From an uncultured Holophagaceae bacterium (GTDB taxonomy: Bacteria > Acidobacteriota > Holophagae > Holophagales > Holophagaceae), in assembly GCA_903937385.1 (NCBI GenBank), contig CAIZZF010000015.1, positions 186,001-250,000 of the forward strand: a DNA stretch of 64,000 nucleotides, in the 5' to 3' direction. The translations under genes and the position numbers were made by a program. The notes beneath the pieces were generated by a model. It was given only the letters and a program-made list of their open reading frames with translations. It had not been told where the DNA came from and searched no databases. Shown one piece after another: positions 43,135 to 51,529 of the stretch (the first letter of the stretch is position 1; every line of letters starts with the position of its first letter).

Positions 43135-44631
43135 TTAGGCCTCCTGCGTCAGGTCTGTGATCACCTGCTGAATCACAGTTCCCCAATCCCCATAGGCTGG
43201 CTGCCGGTAGAGCCGCATCGTTGGGTACCAGGGACTGTCGAGCCGATCCAACAGCCATCGATAGTCTGGCTGCCAGGCCAGGAGGAGCAGGGTGGGAATG
43301 CCCATGGCTCCGGCCAGATGCGCCACGGAAGTGTCCACCGTGATCAGCAGATCCAGGCTGTCCAGCGCGAAGGCCGTGTCCGAGAAGGACTGCAGCAGGG
43401 GCTCCAATGACACCAGGCCTGGCAGGGGAGGGACGTCCTGCCTGCCTACCTGCAGGCTGAACCAGGACACGCCTGGCAGCGCCGCCAGGGGCGCCAGGGC
43501 CGCACCCGAAAGCGAGCGTTCGAGATCCCTGGCGTGGCTGGGTCCGCCGGCCCACACCAGCCCGATCCTGGTTCCGTCCTGCCCTCCCCCCAGCCTTTCC
43601 AGAAGCTCGTGCCGAGGGGCGACGGCCTTCGGCACGCCCAGGTAGGGAACGTCGGCAGGGATGGAGTCAAGGTCCGTCTCGAAGACCCAGGGCAAGGACA
43701 TGAGGGAGATCTGAAGGTCAAAGGGTGGCAGAGCGACCCCCTGGGAGATGACGAGGTCCACCCCCTGGCAGGTGGCCGCAACTGCCGTCAGGGCGGGTTG
43801 GGTCTCGAGGAGGACCCTGCCCCCTAGGGCCTTCACCAGGGCGAGGTACCGCACGAACATGAACGTGTCACCGAGCCCCTGCTCCGCCCAGACCAGGAGG
43901 GTCTTCCCGGTGAAGGATTCCCCGTTCCAGGTGGGCTCGGCAAAGCTCCGCTGCGGCCTCAGGGATTTTGGCACCTTCAGCCGTGCCTCGAACCGTTCCC
44001 AGCCCTGGCGCATATTGCCGAAGAGCAGCTCCACAAAGCTTTCCTCATAGTCCACGTAGGCCGAGGTGGGATCCACCCCCCGAAAGCGTTCAACCTCGGC
44101 CCGGTATTCGTTCCAGAGCCCCAGGGAGTAGTACGGCCCCATCACGCTCTTGTGCACGAGAAAGCTCTCGGGTTCCTGCTGAAGCACCGCAGCAACCTCC
44201 CGGCGGACGGAAGCCGAGTCCCCCATCCAGGTCAGGCAGGTGATCCACAACAGCCGGGCCTTCTCGTCGTGGGGGTGGTCAGCCACCAGCGTCCGGAAAT
44301 GGCCTTCAGCTTCGACCAGATTCCCCTGCGCCATCTGGATGGAGCCGAGATTGGCCTTCGCCCTGAAGTTGAGTGGATCAAGGCGGAGCGCGGTGGTGCA
44401 GGCTTCCCCGGCCTCTTGCAGTTTGCCGAGCGCGAGCAGCTTTCCGGCGTAGTCGGCCCATATGCCTGCCTGTCTCGGCGCCATTTGCAGGAGTTGTCTG
44501 TAGGCCACCGCAGCTTCCCCGGTTCTTCCTGCAAGGTCCAATGCCTGGGCCTGCTCCAGCAGCTTTAGGTGGTTCGGTTTCAAAGGCAGCCCCCGATATC
44601 CATGGCAGGTTTTCGACCCTAATGATCCCAC
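43135..44631 (-). CDS. TPR protein with GT9-like glycosyltransferase domain, copy A
   Basis: A 498-residue protein. The N-terminal 200 residues are TPRs (AYRQLLQMAPRQAGIWADYAGKLLALGKLQEAGEA and following). The C-terminal half is a heptosyltransferase-like GT-B fold with LLVWAEQGLGDTFMFVRYL as the entry motif and DLLITVDTSVAHLAGAMGIPTLLLL as the donor-site motif. The family occurs beside flagellar and adhesin genes and may glycosylate proteins. It starts with GTG one base after the stop of its paralogue, and the tandem pair is convergent with the flagellar genes. Confidence 0.75.
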   Translation of the reverse strand: MGSLGSKTCHGYRGLPLKPNHLKLLEQAQALDLAGRTGEAAVAYRQLLQMAPRQAGIWADYAGKLLALGKLQEAGEACTTALRLDPLNFRAKANLGSIQMAQGNLVEAEGHFRTLVADHPHDEKARLLWITCLTWMGDSASVRREVAAVLQQEPESFLVHKSVMGPYYSLGLWNEYRAEVERFRGVDPTSAYVDYEESFVELLFGNMRQGWERFEARLKVPKSLRPQRSFAEPTWNGESFTGKTLLVWAEQGLGDTFMFVRYLALVKALGGRVLLETQPALTAVAATCQGVDLVISQGVALPPFDLQISLMSLPWVFETDLDSIPADVPYLGVPKAVAPRHELLERLGGGQDGTRIGLVWAGGPSHARDLERSLSGAALAPLAALPGVSWFSLQVGRQDVPPLPGLVSLEPLLQSFSDTAFALDSLDLLITVDTSVAHLAGAMGIPTLLLLAWQPDYRWLLDRLDSPWYPTMRLYRQPAYGDWGTVIQQVITDLTQEA

Positions 44632-44632
44632 C

Positions 44633-46468
44633 TCAGGATTCCTGGGTCAGGTCTGAGACCACCTGCCGCAGGACAGACTTCCAGTCTCCATAGTCTGGTT
44701 GTCGGTAGAGGCGCAGGGAGGGATACCAGGGACTGTTGTCCCGTTCAAGCAGCCACCTGAAGTCCGGAACATAAGACAGGAGCAGCAGCGTGGGAATGCC
44801 CATTGCACCAGCCAGGTGGGCTATGGACGTGTCGACCGTGATCAGCAGATCCATGCCACTGAGGGCGTAGGCAGTGTCGGAGAAGTCGCTGAGAAGGTGT
44901 CCCAAGGAAATCAGGTTCGGCAGTGGGGGCGACTCCGGCCGACCGATCTGAAAGCTGTACCAGACAACACCCTGAAGATCCGCCAAGGGGGCCAGTTCCT
45001 CCATGGGCAAGGATCGCTCGATGTCCCGAACATGCCCCGGGCTTCCGGCCCACACCACGCCTATGCGGGTGTTCATTCCCGCGGCTTCCAGCCGCTGCAG
45101 TAGGGCTTTCCGGTTGGGGACCTCGGCAGGTACCCCCAGGTAGGGGACATCGTCTGGAATGGAGCACAGATCCGTCCGAAACACCCAAGGCAGGGACATC
45201 AGCGACACCTGCAGGTCGAAAGGAGGGAGGGGGGCCCCACTCGGCACGACCTCGTCGAGTCCGGCGCAAGTGGCCGCCACGGACACCAGGGCAGGTTGGG
45301 TTTCGAGGATGACCCGGCCCCCCAGGGCTTTCACTTGAGGCAGGTAGCGGGCGGCCATCAGCGTGTCGCCTAGTCCCTGCTCGGACCAGACTAGGAGAGA
45401 TTTCCCCTTGAATGATTCACCCCTCCAGGTTTGTTGCTCGAAAGTCCGCTGGGGACGTAGTTTCTGCGGAACCTTCAGGCGCGATTCGTAGCCTTCCCAG
45501 CCCTCGAGCATTCGACCAAAGAGTAGATCCGTAAAACATCTTTCATACTGGAGATAGGTGGAGGTGGGATCCACCCGTTTAAAGCGCTCAATTTCAGCCT
45601 CAAACTCAACCCAGCAGCCAAAGGAATAGAACAACCCGGTCAGCATCTTGTGTAGCTCAAAGCTGGTCGGTTGCTCCTGGATGGCCTGGGCGATTTCGAC
45701 TTCGACCCGTGTCGCGTCCTTCATCCGGAGCAGGGCCGAAATCAGGAAGAGGCGGAGAGCGGGTTCGTTCGCGTTTCCGGCGATCAGCTGCTTGAAGATG
45801 CTGGCGCCCTCATCCAGGCGGCCCTGGGCCAAGCGAATGGAGCCCATACTCTGGAGTGCGCCAAGGTTGCCGGGGTCGAACCGAAGGGCCTCCTTGGAGG
45901 CTTCCTCGGCGGCGGCGATGCGCTGCAGGATGAGCATATCGGCAGCAAAACGGGACCAAAGCTCGGCGAGCTGAGGCCTCAGGAGGGCGTACCGCCCCGT
46001 CATCGCACCGGGCCGGGAAGCGCCCTCCAGGACCCTGCGTGCAGCTATGATCTGCCGCTTTTCAAGCAGGCACTCCGCCAGAAACAGCTGGGCGTCCATG
46101 CGGCTGGGATCAGTCTTTACGGCGGCCCGGAACTGGGCTTCGGCCTCTTCTAGAAGATTCTGCCGCAGCAGGGCGGCACCCAGGTTGATGCGGAGCGAGG
46201 GATTCTGCGGGTCGATGGCGAGGGCAGTCGTGCAGGCGGTCTGGGCTTCCTTGAACTGGCCGAGGGCCAGGAGTTGGCCTGCATAATCCGACCAGGCATC
46301 GGCGTGCCGCGGCTCCTCCTCCAGGAAGCACCGATAGCCTTCGACCGCCCCAGGGTGGTCCCCCATGCGCTCCAGCGCCTGGGCCTTTTTCAGCAGCTTC
46401 AGGTGGTTGGGGTGCATCCGCAGGTCCTCAGGGTCCTTAAGTTTCTCTTCGTAGGCGGAGAGCGGCAT
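44633..46468 (-). CDS. TPR protein with GT9-like glycosyltransferase domain, copy B
   Basis: A 611-residue paralogue of the downstream gene with about 110 extra residues of TPR repeats. The GT-B domain carries LLVWSEQGLGDTLMAARYL and DLLITVDTSIAHLAGAMGIPTLLLLSYVPDFRWLL, in register with copy A. The tandem pair probably arose by duplication and TPR loss or gain. Both would act in the cytoplasm on proteins or sugar carriers. Start ATG 46468; no clear promoter seen in the 230 bases upstream. Confidence 0.75.
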   Translation of the reverse strand: MPLSAYEEKLKDPEDLRMHPNHLKLLKKAQALERMGDHPGAVEGYRCFLEEEPRHADAWSDYAGQLLALGQFKEAQTACTTALAIDPQNPSLRINLGAALLRQNLLEEAEAQFRAAVKTDPSRMDAQLFLAECLLEKRQIIAARRVLEGASRPGAMTGRYALLRPQLAELWSRFAADMLILQRIAAAEEASKEALRFDPGNLGALQSMGSIRLAQGRLDEGASIFKQLIAGNANEPALRLFLISALLRMKDATRVEVEIAQAIQEQPTSFELHKMLTGLFYSFGCWVEFEAEIERFKRVDPTSTYLQYERCFTDLLFGRMLEGWEGYESRLKVPQKLRPQRTFEQQTWRGESFKGKSLLVWSEQGLGDTLMAARYLPQVKALGGRVILETQPALVSVAATCAGLDEVVPSGAPLPPFDLQVSLMSLPWVFRTDLCSIPDDVPYLGVPAEVPNRKALLQRLEAAGMNTRIGVVWAGSPGHVRDIERSLPMEELAPLADLQGVVWYSFQIGRPESPPLPNLISLGHLLSDFSDTAYALSGMDLLITVDTSIAHLAGAMGIPTLLLLSYVPDFRWLLERDNSPWYPSLRLYRQPDYGDWKSVLRQVVSDLTQES

Positions 46469-46639
46469 CTTGATTTAGGGAGGAGCGTGGAGGGGGAAAC
46501 CTGAGGCAAGAATGGGATGAAAGGATGGGCTTACCCTCATAAATTCCGCCAGGCCGACGGGTTTCCCTGCCCTCGCCTGGTTCCTGGCGCCGGAGGAGTC
46601 AGACTCGCGGGGCTCCCACCCCCATCACTCGCCCGCCCC

Positions 46640-46670
46640 CTAGCCCAAACCGTGCAGCGGTTTGGGCTAG
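46640..46670 (-). terminator. Perfect 13-bp hairpin downstream of moaE
   Basis: CTAGCCCAAACCG pairs with CGGTTTGGGCTAG across a five-base loop. It lies 31 bases past the moaE stop on its strand. There is no T run on either side, so it may protect the 3' end rather than terminate intrinsically. The remainder of 46469-46701 holds nothing recognisable. Confidence 0.45.
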
Positions 46671-46701
46671 GGAGACTGAAAGTCCGGGACCGACAACCCC
46701 C

Positions 46702-47136
46702 CTACATCTGGAACCGGTGCGTGCACTCGACCCAGCTCTCGGACCCGTCCCGGTATCGCTCCCGTTTCCAGATGGGCACGCGCTGCTTGATCTCGTCCAT
46801 GATCCAGGCGGAGGCCTGGTAGCTCTCGGCGCGGTGGGCGCTGCTGGTGGCGACGATGACGGCGGCCTCGGTGAGGGGCACCACGCCGATGCGGTGGTGG
46901 ATGGCGCAGCGGGTGAGGCCGTAGCGCTCGATGGCCTTCTCCCGCAGGAGGCCCAGCTCCTTCTCGGCCATGGGGACATAGGCCTCGTAGGCCAGTTCCA
47001 GCACAGGCCGGCCTTCGTGGTGATCCCGGGCCCGGCCTTCGAAGAGGACCAGGGCACCCGCATGGGGATCTTCCATGACACTTCGTAAAGCCATCCCGTC
47101 GAGAGGCGCTTCCTGAACCGCTATCCAGGGGATCAT
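46702..47136 (-). CDS. moaE: Molybdopterin synthase catalytic subunit
   Basis: A 144-residue MoaE. FEGRARDHHEGRPVLELAYEAYVPMAEKEL is the N-terminal family motif, HRIGVVPLTEAAVIVATSSAHR the central one, and IMDEIKQRVPIWKRE contains the active-site lysines. It transfers sulfur from MoaD thiocarboxylate to cyclic pyranopterin to form molybdopterin. MoaD is not nearby. ATG 47136 is preferred over upstream in-frame codons that would overlap the divergent aminotransferase promoter region. Confidence 0.9.
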   Translation of the reverse strand: MIPWIAVQEAPLDGMALRSVMEDPHAGALVLFEGRARDHHEGRPVLELAYEAYVPMAEKELGLLREKAIERYGLTRCAIHHRIGVVPLTEAAVIVATSSAHRAESYQASAWIMDEIKQRVPIWKRERYRDGSESWVECTHRFQM

Positions 47137-47189
47137 GCGTGTCTCCGCTGCAGCCCCAACCATACACTGAACCGACACCGAGGTTCGCC

Positions 47190-48530
47190 ATGCCCAACCT
47201 GCACATTGCCCCGAACGCCGTCTTGGAGAGCCTGGGCCGCCACATGCTGATGGACGGCTTCCACCTGGTCATGGACCTGGAGAAGTCCCACGGCTCCTGG
47301 ATCGTGGATGCCCGCGACGGCCGTAAATACTTGGATTTCTATACCTTCTTCGCCACCGCGCCCCTGGGGCACAACCACCCGCGCCTGCGGGAGGCCGCCT
47401 TCATCCAGCGCCTGGGCGAGATCGCGGTCCACAAGCCCGCCAACTCCGACATCTACACCACGGCCTACGCGGAGTGGGTGGAGGCCTTCGGCACCCATGC
47501 GGCGCCTGACTATCTGCCCCACCTGTTCTGGATCGACGGCGGGGCCCTGGCCGTGGAGAACGCCCTGAAAGCCGCCTTCGACTGGAAGGTCCGCAAGAAC
47601 CTGGCCGCGGGCAAGGGCGAGAAGGGCTCGCAGGTGATCCACTTCCGCGAGGCCTTCCACGGCCGCTCCGGGTACACCCTGAGCCTCACGAACACGGCGG
47701 ATCCCCGGAAGCACCAGTACTTCCCCAAGTTCCCCTGGCCCCGCGTGCCGAACCCCAAGCTGACCTTCCCCATGGACCTCGCGAAGACCCAGGCTGCCGA
47801 GGCGGAGGCCATCGCCGCCATCGAGGCCGCCGTGGCGCAGAACCCCGATGACATCGCCTGCCTCATCGTCGAGCCCATCCAGGGCGAGGGCGGGGACAAC
47901 CACTTCCGCGGGGAGTTCCTGCGGCAGCTGCGGGTGCTGGCAGACCGTCACGAGTTCCTGCTGATCTTCGACGAAGTGCAAACCGGCTTTGGCGCCACGG
48001 GCAAGTGGTGGGCGCACCAGTGGTTCGACGTGCAGCCCGACATCCTCGCCTTCGGCAAGAAGTCCCAGACCTGCGGCATCGCCGCGGGCCGCCGCCTCGA
48101 CGAGGTGGAGAGCGTCTTCCAGGTGCCCAGCCGCATCAACAGCACCTGGGGAGGCAACCTGGTGGACATGGTGCGCGGCACGCGCATCATCGACGTCATC
48201 CGCGAGGAGAACCTGCTGGAACATGGCGTGCAGCAGGGCGAGCGGCTGCTCAAGGGCCTCCAGGAGATCCACCGGGACTTCCCCGAGGTCACCTCGAACC
48301 CCCGCGGCCGGGGCCTCTTCTGCGCCCTGGACATCGCCTCGCCCGAGCTGCGGAACGCCGTGGTGGCCAAGGGCCGCGACGAGGGCATGATGATCCTCTC
48401 CACGGGCGTCCAGGGCCTGCGCTTCCGCCCGGCCATGAACCTCTGCACCGAGGATCTGGACCTGGGCGTGGAGCTGCTCCGCAAGGCGGTTGCCACAGTC
48501 GCGGCCACTGCGCCTACTCTGGTGGGATGA
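47190..48530 (+). CDS. lat: L-lysine 6-aminotransferase
   Basis: A 446-residue class III aminotransferase that matches the lysine 6-transaminase type: [60 protein letters not shown] (the Asp contacting PLP nitrogen) and [11 protein letters not shown] with the PLP lysine. It converts L-lysine and 2-oxoglutarate to piperideine-6-carboxylate and glutamate, feeding lysine catabolism to 2-aminoadipate. ATG 47190 is 53 bases from the divergent moaE start. Its stop overlaps rnhA. Confidence 0.85.
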   Translation: MPNLHIAPNAVLESLGRHMLMDGFHLVMDLEKSHGSWIVDARDGRKYLDFYTFFATAPLGHNHPRLREAAFIQRLGEIAVHKPANSDIYTTAYAEWVEAFGTHAAPDYLPHLFWIDGGALAVENALKAAFDWKVRKNLAAGKGEKGSQVIHFREAFHGRSGYTLSLTNTADPRKHQYFPKFPWPRVPNPKLTFPMDLAKTQAAEAEAIAAIEAAVAQNPDDIACLIVEPIQGEGGDNHFRGEFLRQLRVLADRHEFLLIFDEVQTGFGATGKWWAHQWFDVQPDILAFGKKSQTCGIAAGRRLDEVESVFQVPSRINSTWGGNLVDMVRGTRIIDVIREENLLEHGVQQGERLLKGLQEIHRDFPEVTSNPRGRGLFCALDIASPELRNAVVAKGRDEGMMILSTGVQGLRFRPAMNLCTEDLDLGVELLRKAVATVAATAPTLVG

Positions 48531-48970
48531 AGATCGAGCTTTACTGCGATGGCGCCTGTCTTGGCAATCCCGGCCCCGGCGGCTGGGGCTACCTCCTGCG
48601 GGTGCGCCTGGCCTCGGGCGTCCAGGAGAAGGAAGCCGCCGAGGCGGAGCCTGACACCACCAACAACCGCATGGAGCTCACTGCGGCCATTCGCGGTCTG
48701 GAGGCGCTCACCAAGCCCTGCGAGGTGTTGCTCCAGAGCGACAGCCAGTACGTGGTGAAGGGGATTCAGTCCTGGCTGAAGGACTGGAAGCGCCGTGGCT
48801 GGAAGAAGGCGGACGGCAAGCCCGTCCTGAACGCGGACCTCTGGCAGGCCCTCGACGCCCAGCTGGCGCGCCACCAGGTGGAGGCCCGCTGGGTCAAGGG
48901 CCATGCAGGCCACGCCGAAAACGAGCGCGTGGACCGCCTCGCCACCGAGGCCGCCCAGACCCTTCGCTAA
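48527..48970 (+). CDS. rnhA: Ribonuclease HI
   Basis: A 147-residue RNase HI with the complete active site: [14 protein letters not shown] (first Asp), NRMELTA (Glu), SDSQYV (second Asp) and [18 protein letters not shown] (His and final Asp). It degrades RNA in RNA-DNA hybrids. ATG 48527 overlaps the aminotransferase stop by four bases. Length is normal. Confidence 0.95.
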   Translation: MKIELYCDGACLGNPGPGGWGYLLRVRLASGVQEKEAAEAEPDTTNNRMELTAAIRGLEALTKPCEVLLQSDSQYVVKGIQSWLKDWKRRGWKKADGKPVLNADLWQALDAQLARHQVEARWVKGHAGHAENERVDRLATEAAQTLR

Positions 48971-48978
48971 GGCGGCCC

Positions 48979-50784
48979 TCAGCGCCGCTTCTGGAACCGG
49001 TAGATGATGTCTGGGGTCCACCCGCGGGTAGGCTTGCCGTCCCGCGTGGCCGGGTTGAAGGTGGACCGGTTGGCGGCCTCGACGGCGGCCTCGTCGAAGC
49101 CGTAGGTGCCAGGCACCCCTTCGATGACCGTGACCTTCAGGGGCTGCCCCTGCTCACTCACGTAGACCTTCAGTCGGACCACGTGATCCTGGTTGACCTC
49201 CCAGCGCATCTGCGCCGCGCGCGGAGGGAAGCTCGGGGCCACCTGGCTCACCAGGCGGGCCGGCTCGCTCACCGGCGCGACGGCCGGCGGGGTGGCTTGC
49301 GGGACCGGCGCCAGCACAGGCTTGGCCGCTTCCGGGACCGGCGCCGGAGTGGCCTCCGCCGCAGGCGTCGGTGCCGGTACGGACGAGGTGGGCCTGGCCT
49401 CGGCGGCCAGCTTCTGCTCCGCGGCCTGCTGCTCACCCAGCCGCTGCTGAGCCAGCTTCTGCTGGCGCTCCACCTCTAGGCCGCGCTGGCGGGCCTCTTC
49501 CAGCTGCTTCTGGATCCGCGCCCGGTCCTCCACCGATCGGGTCTCACCCAGCTGCTTCTGAAGCTGGACTGTCTTTTCGGACTCGGCCTTGGCCCTGGCG
49601 TCGAGGTCGGCCTTCTGCTGCTCCAGCTGCTTCTTCAGGAGGGACAGCTCGGTCAGCTCCGCAAGCTGTTTCTGTACCGCGGGATCCGTCCGCGGGCGGA
49701 ACAAGTACATGGCGCCCAGGCCCAGGATCACCACGGCGGCAAGGCCACCCCCGATGAGCAGCGGGGTGTGCTTCGAGGCAGCTGGGGACTCAGGCTGGCC
49801 TTCGCTGGGCAGGACGCGCGTGGACCCGCTCCGCAGCGACTCGCCCGCGGCCGTATAGGGCTGGTAGGTCTCCTCCCGCTCGGCCTTCATGGCCAGGGCA
49901 TCCCGGTCGTTCTCCTCCCGGAACAGCGTGTGCATGAAAAAGGCCATGTTGAAGGTGGTGGGACTGTAGTCCCCGTCGTAGAGGACCCGCTCCAGCTCCA
50001 CGCTGAAGGCCTCCACCGTGGCGAAGGGCTGGCGGCCCAGCAGCAGCCGGCCGAGGAAGGCCTGGAGCTCCGCCGGCAGCGGCGCGTCTTCCTGGGCCGC
50101 CTTGAGCGTGGCCTGGTCGAGGATGGACTGGAGGTCGCCCCCCACAGGGAGCGGCTCGAAGGTCAGCAGCTCGTAGAGCACGGCGCCCAGGGCGAAGAGA
50201 TCCTGCTGGAGCGGCTGGGGATCCCCGCCCTGGAGGTAGGGGGCCAGCTTCTGCCGGAGTACCGGTGCCTTGGCCAGCAGGCTCTTGGCCAGCGGGGCAT
50301 AGGGCGCGTCCAGGAGCTGGGTGGAGCCTTCGATGCTCACCCAGACGCTGTGTGGGCTGAGCACGCCATGGCTGAGTCCCTTGGCCTGCATCTGCACGAT
50401 GCCCTGGGCCACGCCCTGGATCACCGTCAGGGCATGATCGACCCCGAAGGGGATCTGCTCCTGGCGCGCCTTCTCGATGAGCTGGGCCAGGCTACGCCCA
50501 GCCACATGGTCCCAGGCCAGGTGCGGCGTCTTCCCGTCCTCGATCTGGTAGCCCAGCCCGAAGATGCGCGCTCCACCCAGGAGCGGCACCACCCGCCCGG
50601 CCTCGGCCAGCCGGGTGTCCAGGCCCGCCTGGAAGAGCTCTTCCGAGAAGGTGCGGACCAGGACATGCCGATCGAACGCATTCCCGGCGATGACCACCGC
50701 TCGGTGGATGGTGCCAAAGGGATCACTGGTCAGCTCGGAGGCGAGCAGGTAGGACCCGAGGCGGGAATAAGTACCCATGTCCAT
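48979..50784 (-). CDS. Pseudokinase-transmembrane-coiled coil-TonB C-terminal fusion protein
   Basis: A 601-residue protein. Residues 1-290 keep the outline of a Ser/Thr kinase but have lost its catalytic residues: VLVRTF replaces VALK (Arg44 for Lys), SHGVLSP stands where HRDLKP should be (about 138-143) and LLDAPYA replaces DFG (about 157-163). A membrane helix follows at 341-362, then a Gln/Lys/Glu-rich coiled coil (about 370-465), an Ala/Pro linker, and a TonB-type C-terminal domain (RLKVYVSEQGQPLKVTVIEG). It is probably an inner-membrane signal-binding or scaffold protein reaching the periplasm. It is convergent with rnhA. Confidence 0.8.
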   Translation of the reverse strand: MDMGTYSRLGSYLLASELTSDPFGTIHRAVVIAGNAFDRHVLVRTFSEELFQAGLDTRLAEAGRVVPLLGGARIFGLGYQIEDGKTPHLAWDHVAGRSLAQLIEKARQEQIPFGVDHALTVIQGVAQGIVQMQAKGLSHGVLSPHSVWVSIEGSTQLLDAPYAPLAKSLLAKAPVLRQKLAPYLQGGDPQPLQQDLFALGAVLYELLTFEPLPVGGDLQSILDQATLKAAQEDAPLPAELQAFLGRLLLGRQPFATVEAFSVELERVLYDGDYSPTTFNMAFFMHTLFREENDRDALAMKAEREETYQPYTAAGESLRSGSTRVLPSEGQPESPAASKHTPLLIGGGLAAVVILGLGAMYLFRPRTDPAVQKQLAELTELSLLKKQLEQQKADLDARAKAESEKTVQLQKQLGETRSVEDRARIQKQLEEARQRGLEVERQQKLAQQRLGEQQAAEQKLAAEARPTSSVPAPTPAAEATPAPVPEAAKPVLAPVPQATPPAVAPVSEPARLVSQVAPSFPPRAAQMRWEVNQDHVVRLKVYVSEQGQPLKVTVIEGVPGTYGFDEAAVEAANRSTFNPATRDGKPTRGWTPDIIYRFQKRR

Positions 50785-50857
50785 CTCCGGAACGAAAGGC
50801 TTGTTGGGGCGATAACGGGAAAGCAGTGCTGGTGCAGGTCATGGAGAAGCGGGAGGG

Positions 50858-51529
50858 TCAGGGGCCGCCCGGGGGGAGCTCCCACTGATCCCCCGCGGCG
50901 CGCCAGAGCAGGATCCAGAGGTTGGCGGTGGCGTGGACGCCATTGGAGAAGGCCAGCTGGAGCTGCGCAAAGGGCAGCGAGAGCTCATCCCAGGGGCCGA
51001 TGCGCCGACCTGCGGACCCGTCGAAGTGCGCCTGGAGCCGCTGGTTGCGCTCCAGCTTGAGCGCCAGGAACCGGCGCAGAGGCGGACCGGGATCGAGGCT
51101 CCCCTGGGCAGCCCAGTAGGGTTCCTGGGTCACCAGCAGGTGGGGCAGGTGCTGCTCCGCATAGGCCTCGAAGGACTCCCGGAGCGGGCTCATGCCCTCC
51201 GTGGCCGAGGGATCCACCAGCAGCTGGACCTGGTGGGCAAGGACACCCAGATCCCGGACAAGCTCCTCGGGCCGACGGCCTTCCGCGCTCAGCCGCAGCA
51301 CGGTGCGGAACTGGGCCTCCACCTGCTCCACGGTGGGCGGCTGGTCGTTGGCCACGCCCCGGGCGCTCTCCAGCAGGACCTGCGGGTGGGCCCGGAGCAG
51401 GGCCGCCATGGGCCTGGGCAGGAGTCGGATGGCTCTGACGGTCTGGGCCTCATGGACCTTCGGGGACCAGGCACCCAGCGGACCGCCGGCCAGCAGCAGC
51501 GCCAGGATCGAACGGCTGCATCGGTTCAT
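50858..51529 (-). CDS. Secreted zinc phospholipase C / S1-P1 nuclease-like protein
   Basis: A 223-residue protein with a signal peptide (about 1-20) that would leave Trp as the first mature residue (A/WSPKVHEAQTVRAIRLLP). An N-terminal Trp that ligates zinc is a hallmark of phospholipase C and S1/P1 nucleases. Further His and Asp lie in VLAHQVQLLVDP and FSNGVHATANLW. The catalytic assignment is tentative. It overlaps the response regulator gene by four bases, so they are co-expressed. Confidence 0.6.
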   Translation of the reverse strand: MNRCSRSILALLLAGGPLGAWSPKVHEAQTVRAIRLLPRPMAALLRAHPQVLLESARGVANDQPPTVEQVEAQFRTVLRLSAEGRRPEELVRDLGVLAHQVQLLVDPSATEGMSPLRESFEAYAEQHLPHLLVTQEPYWAAQGSLDPGPPLRRFLALKLERNQRLQAHFDGSAGRRIGPWDELSLPFAQLQLAFSNGVHATANLWILLWRAAGDQWELPPGGP

